DNA of 64,000 bases from Saprospira grandis str. Lewin (lineage in GTDB: Bacteria; Bacteroidota; Bacteroidia; Chitinophagales; Saprospiraceae), in contig NC_016940.1 in assembly GCF_000250635.1 (NCBI RefSeq), positions 2,714,001 to 2,778,000 of the forward strand. The letters run 5' to 3'. Below the pieces are notes generated by a model. The model was not told where the DNA came from and did no database searches. It saw only the letters and a program-made list of their open reading frames with translations. The position numbers were made by a program, and so were the translations under genes. Shown here piece by piece: positions 53,501 through 60,107 of this stretch (position 1 is the stretch's first letter; the number at the start of each line of letters is the position of its first letter).

Positions 53501-54218
53501 GACTTTGTTGGGCGGCTATACTTATAGTCTAGATAGCTTGACGTTCCAGGGCGGTAACCTTTTTGTGGGCTTGGAAGCGGGGATTTATCCTTTGTATGTC
53601 CAAGATAACAATGGTTGTCTCTTTGATACTTTGGTGACGGTAGAAGCGGCAGATCCCTTCTTTATCACGAGCTTTGGTCCGGCCTTAGATTCGGGCGAGG
53701 TGGAGTATGTGCTAGAGTATGGCGATACCTTGACGCTTTTTGCGGACTTGAATGATACGACTGCAGCTAGTTGGTGGTGGACCGAGATTAACTCGGGAGC
53801 ATTGCTGGATAGTAGTCTAATGATGGATATTACGCCTTATGAGTCGGGTATTTATCAGTTTACGGCCATGAATGCTTCTGGCTGTATGCAGGATAGCTCG
53901 ATTGTGGTGAAGATGGAGAAGCCTAGAAACGCCGCTGCACCTACGGCCTTTACGCCGAATAATGACGGGAATAATGACCGCTTCTTTATTCAGGGCGATG
54001 AGAAGGTAGAGCAGGTATTGGTGTTTAGAGTGTATGACCGCTGGGGGGAGTTGGTGTATGAAGGTGTAGACCTTGATCCTAATGATCCTTTGCAGGGTTG
54101 GGATGGTAGCTTTAAGGGCAAGCCAATGAATTCTGGGGCTTATGCTTGGTATGCTGAGGTGCTCTATATTGATGGAGAGACGGCAGTGATTAAGGGCGCA
54201 GTGAATTTGCTTCGTTAA
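44589..54218 (+). CDS. giant SprB-like surface adhesin with P domain, SprB repeats and CHU_C domain
   Basis: Likely type IX-secreted cell-surface adhesin, 3209 residues. Order of parts: signal peptide (FCLPQLYASHG); a cysteine-rich N-terminal domain to about 285; Ig/cadherin-like segments with DPDGDSLVFS; a proprotein-convertase P-like domain (about 510-675, FVRDLNLFLISPTGCILPLM ... WVLRIQHNLAP); and a fibronectin-III-like domain (about 735-810). Roughly 28-30 SprB repeats of ~75-80 residues follow (pattern VSCNGxxDGxATVxxxGGTxPYTYxWSxGxxT, then AGTYTVTVTDxNGC). A CHU_C domain (PTAFTPNNDGNNDRFF ... VYDRWGELVYEG ... GAVNLLR) closes the protein. SprB of Flavobacterium johnsoniae, with similar repeats, moves on the cell surface during gliding. 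Internal repeats at 47508-49469 are almost identical. No partner genes such as sprC/sprD flank it. Confidence 0.93.
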   Translation: MSSPLRLVFRYFAVMLLSLFCLPQLYASHGVAVDLTYECIDPAVGQYQFTLVYYRDCDGITPSATSLSVSGGNGCGVTTNITLSQVSVTDQSQLCDPSTSSCNGGSQPGVEQYIYQGVATIGTGCSNLVVSFSECCRTSAITNLSSTGTTYVETVINSNHPQWGAPCNSSPQFGRIPVLYTCAGQPAFYSHDAQDPDGDSLVFSISEPLDGASSSIAYSAGFTATEPFCTNNTFTLDPSTGQIAFTPCANQSQYAVVGFTIEEYRNGVLINTSRREVVIVVLNNCTNTSSQIDSFTVNQGVLDTTGLVTAINVCGGNQLDLCLNVSDPDIADSLSISSNIGNIIPGATYTVTYPTANFNEATVCFTIPTDSVATGSYTFVTFIEDNACPISAQQAISYRLDLENLQLELSKEFICPNSIDTIQLEALGFGGAAAPGTYSWSPAALFDNPNVHNPTAYVLDTVDLICTYTDGSCVQHDTVDVSAPFPAVINPIPDVTICNGNSAQVFASVQPGPGPQTFTLSGTATIQPDSILDIPITTSGIAPVDILSTSIQSVCLDMTCGNGFVRDLNLFLISPTGCILPLMSGQGGINDRGLTGACFTPDATQAITAYSTPFSDIPNNADFIPVGANGFGGLNGCAANGQWVLRIQHNLAPSLGGVPCTVTNWSITFNDQSAASFYWSPNYNISCTNCDSSIISPTVDTQYQVIAQNTFGCSDTTNFNAVIDTAYPAPIIVCDSVTATDVYFSWQPIFGSGGYSISVNGGPAFNQAVTNTTYSVGGLTPGQCVDLTIYALSGGSCADGPSTTHSCCASGCINPITSSTATSCNGTADGSATVALAFATPPIVYQWDANAASQTTATATNLAAGTYTVTISEATGCTATATVTVSEPTVLQLSNTISSDYNGQNISCVGAADGELTAAATGGTSPYSYLWPDGQTTAVATGLAAGTYCVTVTDNNGCTATACETLTDPSAITATSSTTDVNCFGGADGTATVVASGGTVAVDYTYSWSTTPTQTTATATGLSAGTYTVTITDDNNCSITESSTVIEPTATVTATAAVTSNYNGQDISCAGNCDGEAEVFPVGGTPAAAGYLYLWPDGQTTAIATNLCAGTYAVTVTDSLGCSAVASVTVNEPLPLLSTMQASTDVSCNAGSDGAATVSATDGTAPYTYSWSDAAAQTTATASNLVAGQYFVTVEDANGCQTLDSVVINEPTAVTVSLAVSSNYNGQDVSCNGSSDGEAIATATGGSGGYTYLWDANTGNQTTASATSLAANISYCVTVTDVNGCTATSCITLTEPTGLSATSSTTDVNCFGGADGTATVVASGGTVATDYTYSWSTTPAQSTATATGLSAGTYTVTITDDNGCNITETVTVVEPAAALSLTAGVISNYNGQDISCAGNCDGEVEALPTGGTPSAAGYLYLWPDGQTTAIATNLCAGTYAVTVTDSLGCSAVASVTVNEPLPLLSTMQASTDVSCNAGNNGAATVSATDGTAPYTYSWSDAAAQTTATASNLAAGQYFVTVEDANGCQTLDSVVINEPTAVTVSLAVSSNYNGQDVSCNGSSDGEAIATATGGSGGYTYLWDANTGNQTTASATSLAANTSYCVTVTDVNGCTATNCITLTEPVALSATSSTTDALCFGGADGTATVVASGGTAAVDYTYNWSTSPAQTTATATGLSAGTYTVTITDDNGCNIIETATVGEPATAVSATTSTTDALCFGSADGTATVLPTGGTGPYTYLWDAAAGSQTTATATGLVAGNYCVTVTDVQGCTFSICETVADGIAIQLAATTSPALCFGSADGSATVTATGGATGYTYLWSAMGQTTATATGLVAGQHTVTVTDANGCAVDTTVTVNQPTALTTPIFNSSTISCNGLTDGTATVSTSGGTAPYTYLWENGQTTATATALAAGMESVTITDANGCFIIDSVNIIEPTAVVSTLVTDSISCYGLNDGQITATTTGGQPPYTYNWSNGQSGFQISNLLTGPYDVTVTDANGCSVTLSTFVGEPASAVVVNIINPVNPICAGDSDGEMTADALGGTPNYTFIWSDGQTTATADGLAPGTYAVTATDARGCTSSASATITAPSAIVLNVQQYSNYNGAAISCPGAADGAAQVTASGGVAPYTYAWSGAQAQNGTIASNLAAGTYAVTVTDASGCTAIDSISLVDPVPLDATIQQVNVFCANDCDGQIIATAVSGTGTLGVNGYEYRILGPGQTGNVFSSNNNFTGLCAGTYTVEVRDGNNCVLPISVTITEPTAIQLSLSDTDVSCAGGSDGTASVSASGGTPPYSYNWDNGMTGTTITGLMAGTYEVTVTDANGCDMVSTTEVEEPAALTASMSANAPSCNGSTDGNATVSVQGGTTPYTYFWSDGQGTATAVGLSAGTHSVTITDANACELVESIVIGEPSLLTTTITTNTAACAGANSGSATAVPTGGTAPYTYLWSDGQTTATAMNLAPGAYSVVVVDSQGCSVTEQVLLQNPDPVVLSFVSSSNPSCNGDQDGTATVVASGGTAPYTYLWPNGETTAMATSLGAGINTVTATDANGCSTTLDVNMVEPAALVVDTIRMTAVNCKGGADGTATVFLSGGTLPYSFAWSNGMTGQSISGLAAGTYVVSVTDANGCVTNSQIIVSEPASELVATLNTADALCFGGASGQITAIVSGGTPNSNGDYTYAWSNGASTDVNSNLTVGSYSVTITDANGCSLVRSATVNESSGISSQIVNVTDASCSGSADGSAQVMASGGTGTLSYQWSDPLGQTTNVATGLSAGTYYVSVTDLNGCTQVDTAVVDEALALSITVAIDDVDCYGASTGSISITNSNEPLQASYWSNGVVGTSITAVAAGQYGVVVQSISGCVDSFSYQVGQPAELELSLNQVRAVDCYNNSTGALGSTVAGGTSPYSYLWSNGVVTPSLDSIAAGNYTLNVEDANGCKVDTSISLANPTEVGIGNLNITGVACVGDANGSIQLDGTGGSTLLGGYTYSLDSLTFQGGNLFVGLEAGIYPLYVQDNNGCLFDTLVTVEAADPFFITSFGPALDSGEVEYVLEYGDTLTLFADLNDTTAASWWWTEINSGALLDSSLMMDITPYESGIYQFTAMNASGCMQDSSIVVKMEKPRNAAAPTAFTPNNDGNNDRFFIQGDEKVEQVLVFRVYDRWGELVYEGVDLDPNDPLQGWDGSFKGKPMNSGAYAWYAEVLYIDGETAVIKGAVNLLR
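47508..49469 (+). repeat. 981-bp tandem duplication inside the adhesin gene
   Basis: The landmark GCTACTAGCTCAACTAC recurs at 47508, 48489 and 49470, exactly 981 bp (327 codons) apart. The two full units each hold four SprB repeats. The second half of the unit (LPLLSTMQASTDVSCNAG onward) is nearly unchanged, and a third unit starts but diverges after ~200 bp. The period is a multiple of three, so unequal exchange keeps the frame. Confidence 0.92.
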
Positions 54219-54240
54219 TCTAATGACGCCATAGATTTTA

Positions 54241-54272
54241 GGGCTGTCGGAAAATCCGACAGCCCTTTTTTT
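54241..54272 (+). terminator. intrinsic terminator of the giant adhesin gene
   Basis: GGGCTGTCGG and CCGACAGCCC form a perfect 10-bp stem with an AAAAT loop, followed by seven T residues. Confidence 0.92.
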
Positions 54273-54523
54273 ATGGGGGATGCGCCCCGGAGGGGGGCAT
54301 CGTAATGCTGGGCGCTTTGGCCTCCAAGGCCAAAGGAGCCCAGCCCCCAGGCGGGGGCGGCGCAGGGGAGGACTAGGCCTGAAATGGAATATATTGAGGG
54401 TTAGATTAGCTCAAGTGCAGAGAATGTTGTGGCCGCCGCCAGCCGCCGGCCGGGCGCGCTTGGCGCGAGCCTGCGAAGCTTGAAGGCGCGAAGCGTCTTG
54501 TAGCTGAGCAGTAGGGGAGGATT
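54273..54523. other. unusually GC-rich, hairpin-dense intergenic segment
   Basis: It does not match the two element classes at its start. It holds the palindromes TTTGGCCTCCAAGGCCAAA, GCCGCCGGCCGGGCG-like and GCGCGCTTGGCGCGAG. A short direct duplication is present (GGGGAGGACTAGGCCT and GGGGAGGATTGGCCTAGG). No credible gene was found; it may be a further repeat type with no second copy in this window. Confidence 0.5.
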
Positions 54524-54635
54524 GGCCTAGGTGCCTGCAGGGGTGGCCGCAGGCCAGACCCAAGCCCGCAGGGCTGCAGGGCCGAGCAGGCTTGCGAGCC
54601 CCGCAAGGGCCCGGCCGCCGAAGGCGGCAGGCCCC
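54524..54635 (-). repeat. GC-rich modular element, class I-like, copy 17 (divergent)
   Basis: GGCCTAGGTGCCTGCAG ... GGCAGGCCCCAAAAA in reverse orientation. Core GGGCCGAGCAGGCTTGCGAG is retained, but the end blocks differ from other class I copies, and the hairpins are GCCCGCAGGGC and GCCGCCGAAGGCGGC. Confidence 0.78.
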
Positions 54636-54666
54636 AAAAAAAAGAGACCCTTAAAAAGAGTCTCTT
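54636..54666 (-). terminator. terminator of the three-gene unknown operon
   Basis: On the minus strand AGAGACT and GGTCTCT pair around TTTTTAA, followed by TTTTTTTT shared with the end of repeat copy 17. Confidence 0.75.
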
Positions 54667-54692
54667 AGCTAAAAATTAGTAGGATGAGCTCC

Positions 54693-55532
54693 TTAGAGCT
54701 GCCCTAAGAAAGTACGGAAAGGATCATCGCTGATGGGGGCAAAATCGCTACTCATAGGGTCTTTGACCTTATCAACCTTAGCGCTGTTGGTAGCAATTTG
54801 GGCTAAAATCGGTTGTTTGGCTTTAACTTCAGCAACAACTTTGTCTAGCTCCTGAACCTCGGCCTCCTCTTTAGCTTCGGCCAAAGCGGCTTGGGCATTG
54901 CCCAAAAAGGCGTTTAGGTTAACAGAATTGATGACCTTAAGTCCTGATTGTACAGACTGAATAAGGGCGTCTGTCACGATAGTAGAACGAATATCGGCTA
55001 GTGGTTGCTCCAGCTCGGCAATCACCGGGTCAATGCGTTTAATTAAGGCTTGGCCATTCTCGATCAGGGCCGCCAAACGCAAGGCCATGCTATTATCTTC
55101 TAAAGCCGTATCTGAACTAGCTGCGGCTACTGCTTCAGCTCCTGCCGCGGCCTCCTCTAGACTGTCGACAAAATAGGCTTGCAGCTTACATTTTTTAAGT
55201 AAACTCTTATTGAGCGCTTTGAGTACCGCAGGCTTTTGGCCCTTGCCTAGCTCTGCCAATAACTGAAGGTTGCCCTCCGCATCTAAACGGCATTGGCCCG
55301 CAACAAAAGAAGCCGATTTTTTTTGTTCCTTGATGTATTTTTTCCAGGCAGAAGGAACCCCCTCGCCAATATACATCAGCGGCGATTTCTCTTCTCCAAA
55401 GTCAAATTCTGTGTCATAGAAAAACTTGAGCGGGCTACTTAGATCGCCTTTAACAGCTTGCTTGAGCAACTTAATATTAAAATCTGTTCCTTTCTCTTTT
55501 AAGAAATCTGGACTTTTAAACTTCGCTTTCAT
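54693..55532 (-). CDS. 279-residue protein of unknown function, third gene of the operon
   Basis: Not recognised. No signal peptide or membrane segment, so probably cytoplasmic. The N-terminal ~135 residues look globular (MKAKFKSPDFLKEKGTDFNI ... LKKCKLQAYFVDSLEEA). An Ala-rich linker (AAAGAEAVAAASSDTA) then leads to a long helical C-terminal half (ALRLAALIENGQALIKRIDP ... AKEEAEVQELDKVVAEVKAK) that may form a coiled coil. It ends SDDPFRTFLGQL. The gene starts 29 bases after the 615-residue gene stops, on the same strand, so the two are very likely co-transcribed. Confidence 0.72.
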   Translation of the reverse strand: MKAKFKSPDFLKEKGTDFNIKLLKQAVKGDLSSPLKFFYDTEFDFGEEKSPLMYIGEGVPSAWKKYIKEQKKSASFVAGQCRLDAEGNLQLLAELGKGQKPAVLKALNKSLLKKCKLQAYFVDSLEEAAAGAEAVAAASSDTALEDNSMALRLAALIENGQALIKRIDPVIAELEQPLADIRSTIVTDALIQSVQSGLKVINSVNLNAFLGNAQAALAEAKEEAEVQELDKVVAEVKAKQPILAQIATNSAKVDKVKDPMSSDFAPISDDPFRTFLGQL

Positions 55533-55561
55533 AATCAGTTGATTTTAAGTGGGATGAGGCA

Positions 55562-57409
55562 TTAAAATTTGGCGTACTCAGCCTTTAGGGTTTCTAGCTC
55601 CTGGGCCGTAAGCGGCTCCATATCAATGGTTTTGCTCGTTAGTTTTGAAAACTTATCACTGAAGAACTTTTGCATATCTTCAATGAATGGGTATTCCACC
55701 AACCATTCGCCCTTGCTGATGTCAAATTCTTTGGCGGGAAAAGGAACGTCTTTTTTCTGAAATGGAATATGAGCATGCATGCTAGCCGCCCGCTCTACAT
55801 TCAAAATAACGAGTTCATTGCCTTTTTCTGGATATTGTAGCTTGGCCTCGGCAGGAATGCCGATCGTATCCAAAATAGCCTTGATGATAGCCGTTGCGCC
55901 AATCGCAAATTCTAAGTAGCCCTTAAAGCTCAAGCCACCTTTTAGTTCAGCATCAAAGGCAAAATTAGTCGCCGCAGCAATGTTGCCCTTATTCAAACTA
56001 ACCGCAGCCTCGCCTCCAATTGCAGCCTCTGCAGCTAAAACGGCTCTAGCCGATGCCTTGACAATTTTTAAGATAGCCACATAGATGCCCAAAAAGGCTT
56101 TGGCCTCTGCAGTAGCTGAAGCCCCAATGTTTCCACTAACAACTTTTTCAATATTGGGATCAAAGAAGTTGTGTAGGGTCAATGCACCAGCTACCTCAAA
56201 AGCTGCCTTGAAGGCCGCTCCCAATTCTAAGCCTGCATCCACAAAGCCCAAATCAAAGAGTGGAACATCTAGGTTGACCTCATAGTCGGGAGTCGATATT
56301 TTATACTTTAATAGGTCTCCTGTAGAAATAGTAGGCTGTTGTCCTTCTTCTGTAGCTTGGCCATTGGCTTTCTCTATCAAATATTTCCCGGCCGCAGCCC
56401 CAAAGTTTTCATAGGCCCAATTGGCCAAACCAAAGGTCTTGCGAATCCAGTCAATCTGATCAGGTACTGCTGTAGCTTCTACTTGCTCAATAACCGCTTG
56501 GGCACCCTCAGGATCAGCTTCCTTAAAGGCATCTTTTAAGGGCTCTATGTATAAAATGTCAAATTTCTCTAAACTGGCCTTAACCGAAGCATCCGCCTGC
56601 CCCTTATTGCTCAGGGCTTTCACTTTGTCATCTAGCTCTTCCTGATATTGGTCACACTTATTCAAAATACCATTGGGCTGATGGGCCTCCCCATACAAAA
56701 GCGCCAAACCAAAAGAATCCGCTAATGGTCCTAAATTATCTTTGGTCAGCTTCTTTAAAGAACCCTTGGTGGCCGAACGACTGAAAAATCCCTCGCTATG
56801 ATGATAGTTCTCTGCCGCATCTTTAAACTGCGCAGTCAGCAGATCAATATCACGCTGTTGAAGGGATCTGTAGTCTATGGCTTTCAAGCTGCTCAAAAAT
56901 TGCTTGAGGTGCTTGGTCGCCACAGTGAGCGCCTCCTTTTTATCCTTATTGCTTTCAACTGCGACCATTTTTTCAAGCGTCTTGAGTAGCTGGCTGGTGT
57001 TGGCTGCAACAAAAACTTTATCTTCCTTGATTTCTCGCTCTATCATCTTACGATAAAGACTATAAGTCATAAAGGGCGACTTTACCGCATTGAGCTTGTC
57101 TCCTAGGGCTTCTTCTACATAGGACTGTATGAAGGATTCCTTAGACCGAATGTCGTTCTCTAATTGCTTGGCTTTTTGCAAAACTCTAGTAAATTCAGCC
57201 CCAGGATCAGGCGCCTGACTCAGCCTTTCTGCAGGGTTTCCTGCTAAGTAGCTCTCTAAGGTCTGTAGCTGTTGCTGGATGTTTTCCTTTTCTGCCTGTA
57301 TTTTTTCATCCAGGTATTGCTGACAGTCATTTAAATAAGTTTGCAGCTTGTTCGCGGCAGTCTCAAACTCTTGCAGCTTGGCTTTAAATTCTTTTACTTC
57401 TTGGCTCAT
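55562..57409 (-). CDS. 615-residue coiled-coil/Ala-Gly-rich protein, second gene of the operon
   Basis: Not recognised. The first ~100 residues are a charged coiled coil (KLQEFETAANKLQTYLNDCQ ... EKENIQQQLQTLESYL) with no signal peptide, followed by a helical middle. From about residue 370 there is a distinct Ala/Gly-rich region (VPLFDLGFVDAGLELGAAFK, GNIGASATAEAKAFLGIYVA, AELKGGLSFKGYLEFAIGAT) with alternating small and hydrophobic residues, possibly membrane-active or a beta-rich shell. It recalls in general layout, though not in clear sequence, the inverted-duplicate proteins (helical front, Gly/Ala-rich back). Gaps of 49 and 29 bases to its neighbours point to an operon. Confidence 0.72.
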   Translation of the reverse strand: MSQEVKEFKAKLQEFETAANKLQTYLNDCQQYLDEKIQAEKENIQQQLQTLESYLAGNPAERLSQAPDPGAEFTRVLQKAKQLENDIRSKESFIQSYVEEALGDKLNAVKSPFMTYSLYRKMIEREIKEDKVFVAANTSQLLKTLEKMVAVESNKDKKEALTVATKHLKQFLSSLKAIDYRSLQQRDIDLLTAQFKDAAENYHHSEGFFSRSATKGSLKKLTKDNLGPLADSFGLALLYGEAHQPNGILNKCDQYQEELDDKVKALSNKGQADASVKASLEKFDILYIEPLKDAFKEADPEGAQAVIEQVEATAVPDQIDWIRKTFGLANWAYENFGAAAGKYLIEKANGQATEEGQQPTISTGDLLKYKISTPDYEVNLDVPLFDLGFVDAGLELGAAFKAAFEVAGALTLHNFFDPNIEKVVSGNIGASATAEAKAFLGIYVAILKIVKASARAVLAAEAAIGGEAAVSLNKGNIAAATNFAFDAELKGGLSFKGYLEFAIGATAIIKAILDTIGIPAEAKLQYPEKGNELVILNVERAASMHAHIPFQKKDVPFPAKEFDISKGEWLVEYPFIEDMQKFFSDKFSKLTSKTIDMEPLTAQELETLKAEYAKF

Positions 57410-57458
57410 AATGTAATTTTACTTTAATGAGATCTAGACCTCAAATGGGGACTGTTAA

Positions 57459-59189
57459 TTAGGTATTTATTTCGGCAATAGCAGCTTCAATAGCTGGCAT
57501 GTAGTTTAAGGCCAAGGCCTTTTTGTTCAATTTCTCTAGCTGATCCGCCGAAGGCTGCTCTACCGGATAGTAGTACTTGGCCGCCGAATCGACTTCTAGC
57601 ACGGGGTAGTGCAAGAGCAATTCTCCCTCAAAAAAGGAGATGCGCATACTGCTCGAACTGCCGCCCTTGACCGGCTGAACAGTTAACAAAATAGCATGCT
57701 CCGACTCTACTTCTACACGGTAATAGGCTTCTAAGGGAACTTCGGCCCCATTTTCAAAGAAAAGTAAACCCTCTGGGGTGATCAATAGCATTTCCTTAGA
57801 CATTTTGTCCAGTACTTGCTTGCTCAAAAAGGCAGGCAGCTCTAGCAGCTCTTTTTCTGAGGCCGCTATGATTTTTGACATATTGGGCGTCCAAAGCTGA
57901 CCAAAAGCTTGTTGCAAAATTGGCGATTGGGCGTTGCGCGCAAATTCTGCCTCATATTTTGCCCGGATTTTATCGGCACTGTTGGCCCGCACTTTCTGTA
58001 GTTGCTCCGGATATTTTTCTTCTAAATAGGCAGTTGCCTTGGCAAAGCCCTGTTGGTCGGCCCTGATGAGCATCTTAACGGCATTGTTCCGATCCCCGTT
58101 TTTAGTATAGACTACCCCCAAATGATAGTAGAGCTCTGCCAGACCCATGCTGCCCGTTTCCTTAATCGCCGCAGTCAAATCCGCCGCAGCTCGATCATAT
58201 TGCTTGGCCTTGGCAAACAGTAAACCTCTGGCTTTAAGTAAGCGACTAGCCGCACCGTCCAGTTTTAAGGCCTGACTATAGTCCTGCAAAGCTCCCTTGA
58301 GGTCTTTCAATTGCTCTTTGGCCTCCGCCCGCATCTCAAAGTATAAAGGCTGCTCTTCTCGCACAATCAAAGCATCATAATCCGCTACCGCTTTGGCCCA
58401 TTCCTCGGCCTGTACCAAACGATAGGCCCGCTTTTTTAAGACGGTGGTTTTCTCTTTTTCACTCAGCTCCAAAGCTATGGCTTTGTCATAAAGCGCAATG
58501 GCCGCCACTGCATCTGGCTCAATGGCCGCCAAATTCAAGATGTAAATCACTTCTTTGGGCAAATGCTGATGCAAAAGCGCTAAACTCGCCTTGTAATCGG
58601 CCTTATAGGCCGAATCTGTTTGGTACAACCTTAAGCGAAGTTTCTCTATGTTGAGCTGGAACTTTTCTTTCGGAAAGTATTGCTCCAAAAAGGCCAAAGC
58701 TTCCGCTGTCGACCTAGACCGCTGATAAATATCTACTACCGATACCGCAATCTGCTCTTGCTCATTTTTGGCCAAAGAATGACTCTGCATCGCTTTCTGA
58801 TAATGGAGCAAGGCTTTGTCATAAAATAGTTGATCCAATAGAAGATCTCCCAAATAAGAATGCGCCTTGGCATGGGCCGGATCAATTTCCAAAATAGCCT
58901 CCAAATGATTTCTAGCGCTCAGCTTACTGCCAAAAAGAATTTCATGCTCGGCCAAAAGAAGCAATACCGCTAGGTTGTCTGGCTCTTTTTCTCGGGCCTT
59001 AAACAAAAAATACTCATATTTTCCGTTTTTCTGAGCCGCCTTGGCCGCCTTGGCCAAGAGCAATAAGAAGTCAATGTCTAGTTCGTTCTCATACTCAAAA
59101 ATTAAGGGCGCCCCCTGCTTCACTAAGGCCTCAAATTCTTGCTGCTCAAATAGTTGCTCTAAAGCAGCCCTTTTTTCTGTAAAACTCAT
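57459..59189 (-). CDS. tetratricopeptide-repeat protein, first gene of the operon
   Basis: 576 residues with TPR-type helix pairs through residues ~15-400, for example AHSYLGDLLLDQLFYDKALLHYQKAM, AEAKEQLKDLKGALQDYSQALKLD and AELYYHLGVVYTKNGDRNNAVKML. The C-terminal 150 residues form a separate domain with beta-like segments (EGLLFFENGAEVPLEAYYRV, RISFFEGELLLHYPVLEVDS). No signal peptide, so probably a cytoplasmic scaffold or chaperone. As the leading gene of the three it may handle the other two products. The start at 59189 has no competing ATG nearby. Confidence 0.78.
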   Translation of the reverse strand: MSFTEKRAALEQLFEQQEFEALVKQGAPLIFEYENELDIDFLLLLAKAAKAAQKNGKYEYFLFKAREKEPDNLAVLLLLAEHEILFGSKLSARNHLEAILEIDPAHAKAHSYLGDLLLDQLFYDKALLHYQKAMQSHSLAKNEQEQIAVSVVDIYQRSRSTAEALAFLEQYFPKEKFQLNIEKLRLRLYQTDSAYKADYKASLALLHQHLPKEVIYILNLAAIEPDAVAAIALYDKAIALELSEKEKTTVLKKRAYRLVQAEEWAKAVADYDALIVREEQPLYFEMRAEAKEQLKDLKGALQDYSQALKLDGAASRLLKARGLLFAKAKQYDRAAADLTAAIKETGSMGLAELYYHLGVVYTKNGDRNNAVKMLIRADQQGFAKATAYLEEKYPEQLQKVRANSADKIRAKYEAEFARNAQSPILQQAFGQLWTPNMSKIIAASEKELLELPAFLSKQVLDKMSKEMLLITPEGLLFFENGAEVPLEAYYRVEVESEHAILLTVQPVKGGSSSSMRISFFEGELLLHYPVLEVDSAAKYYYPVEQPSADQLEKLNKKALALNYMPAIEAAIAEINT

Positions 59190-59340
59190 AGAGTGGTTGT
59201 TTCTGGGTTAAAAATGGAGGAATGTTGCTATAGTTCGCCGCCCTTTGTGACAAGCCTTTTAATAGCTTCACTTATAGGCCTTTATAAGATAGTGTTTTTT
59301 ATGGAGCTCCTGCGTTTTTGTTCAATTAGTTTGCTGTTTT

Positions 59341-59459
59341 GGGGCTGCCCCTCCCTTCGGTCGGGTCGGGCTATGTCGCAGCTCGCTGTTCGCTCGGCCC
59401 TGCGGCAGCAAAGCTGCCTGGGTCTGGCCCTGCGGGCCACTGCTTTTTATCCCTCAGCC
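59341..59459 (+). repeat. GC-rich modular element, class II, copy 18
   Basis: TTTTGGGGCTGCCCCTCCC ... TTATCCCTCAGCC. The core is CAGCTCGCTGTTCGCTCGGCCCT, the variant also seen in copies 19 and 20. Hairpins are GGCAGCAAAGCTGCC and GGCCCTGCGGGCC. Confidence 0.86.
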
Positions 59460-59557
59460 GCTCAGCCAATTTTTTTAGCCGAGCTTTTTTCTTCGGCGGC
59501 TTTGCTGCTCTCCCCTAATATGCTGTAGGGTTTAACTTTTATTAGAATTCGTTATGG

Positions 59558-59635
59558 GCCGATGGTTTTAACCATCGGCTCATTTTTATTGCAGTTAGTA
59601 TGGCCGCTTTTGTTGCTGTAGGTTTCAACCTACAG
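59558..59635. repeat. GGTT-NN-AACC hairpin pair
   Basis: GCCGATGGTT-TT-AACCATCGGC at 59558-59579 and CTGTAGGTTTCAACCTACAG at 59616-59635. Arms differ from other sites but the core is the same. Confidence 0.75.
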
Positions 59636-59817
59636 GTAGGATAAAATATCAATCAGGGCCTAGGGGTTAGGCGCAGAAAAAACGTTAAACAGGCCCAAAA
59701 AAAGGAAGGCCAAAACCATAGTTTTGACCCTCCTCTCTAAATCAGGAAAGTAATTAAGCCTTAAAGTAATGGGTTTTCTCCCTGCCTTAAACGGTTTTGC
59801 AGGCCCGAAGGGCCGCA

Positions 59818-59983
59818 GGCAATAGCCAGATTTAAACGCACTCACTTTTATCCTTTGCAGCAATTTTCTGCTAGTCGGCCCTATTTTTCTCGGCCATAGC
59901 GAAGGCTATGCCCTTAAAAAATAGCTGGTCTACCCAAAAATTCATAGCAAAGGATGGCCAAAGCAGCGCGATCAAATCTGGCT
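59818..59983 (-). repeat. 166-bp dispersed repeat, copy B
   Basis: Reverse-complement match to 11067-11232 over the same length. In both places one end abuts the CTCAGCC end of a class II element, so the two repeats travel together or share a target. Confidence 0.75.
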
Positions 59984-60098
59984 GAGGGATAGAAAGTGGG
60001 GCGGCGTAGCCGCAGACCCAGGCGCTGCAAGCGCCGCAGGGCCGAGCGAACAGCGAGCCACGACATAGCCCGACCCGCCCGCAGGGCGGGGCAGCCCC
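59980..60098 (-). repeat. GC-rich modular element, class II, copy 19
   Basis: GGCTGAGGGATAGAAAG ... GGGGCAGCCCCAAAA in reverse orientation, with hairpins GGCGCTGCAAGCGCC and CCCGCCCGCAGGGCGGG. It ends nine bases from the TonB receptor stop codon. Confidence 0.86.
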
Positions 60099-60107
60099 AA
60101 AATCCAA

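Larger units (their letters stand above)
59190..60107. other. 918-bp gap filled with repeats, no gene accepted
   Basis: Contains two class II elements (59341 and 59980), two GGTT-NN-AACC hairpins (59558-59635) and copy B of the 166-bp repeat (59818-59983). About 150 bases of plain sequence precede them and about 170 lie at 59640-59810. The reading frames found here are translations of the repeats. It should also hold the promoter of the three-gene operon near 59190-59300, but I could not identify it. Confidence 0.6.

Noticed and set aside
54280-54483. 67-codon frame in the GC-rich gap after the adhesin
   Set aside because: Low-complexity Gly/Arg/Ala translation of hairpin-dense DNA with no start-site support.
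59193-59528. 111-codon open frame upstream of the TPR gene on the plus strand
   Set aside because: Most of it is translation of the class II element at 59341-59459, and it has no family resemblance.
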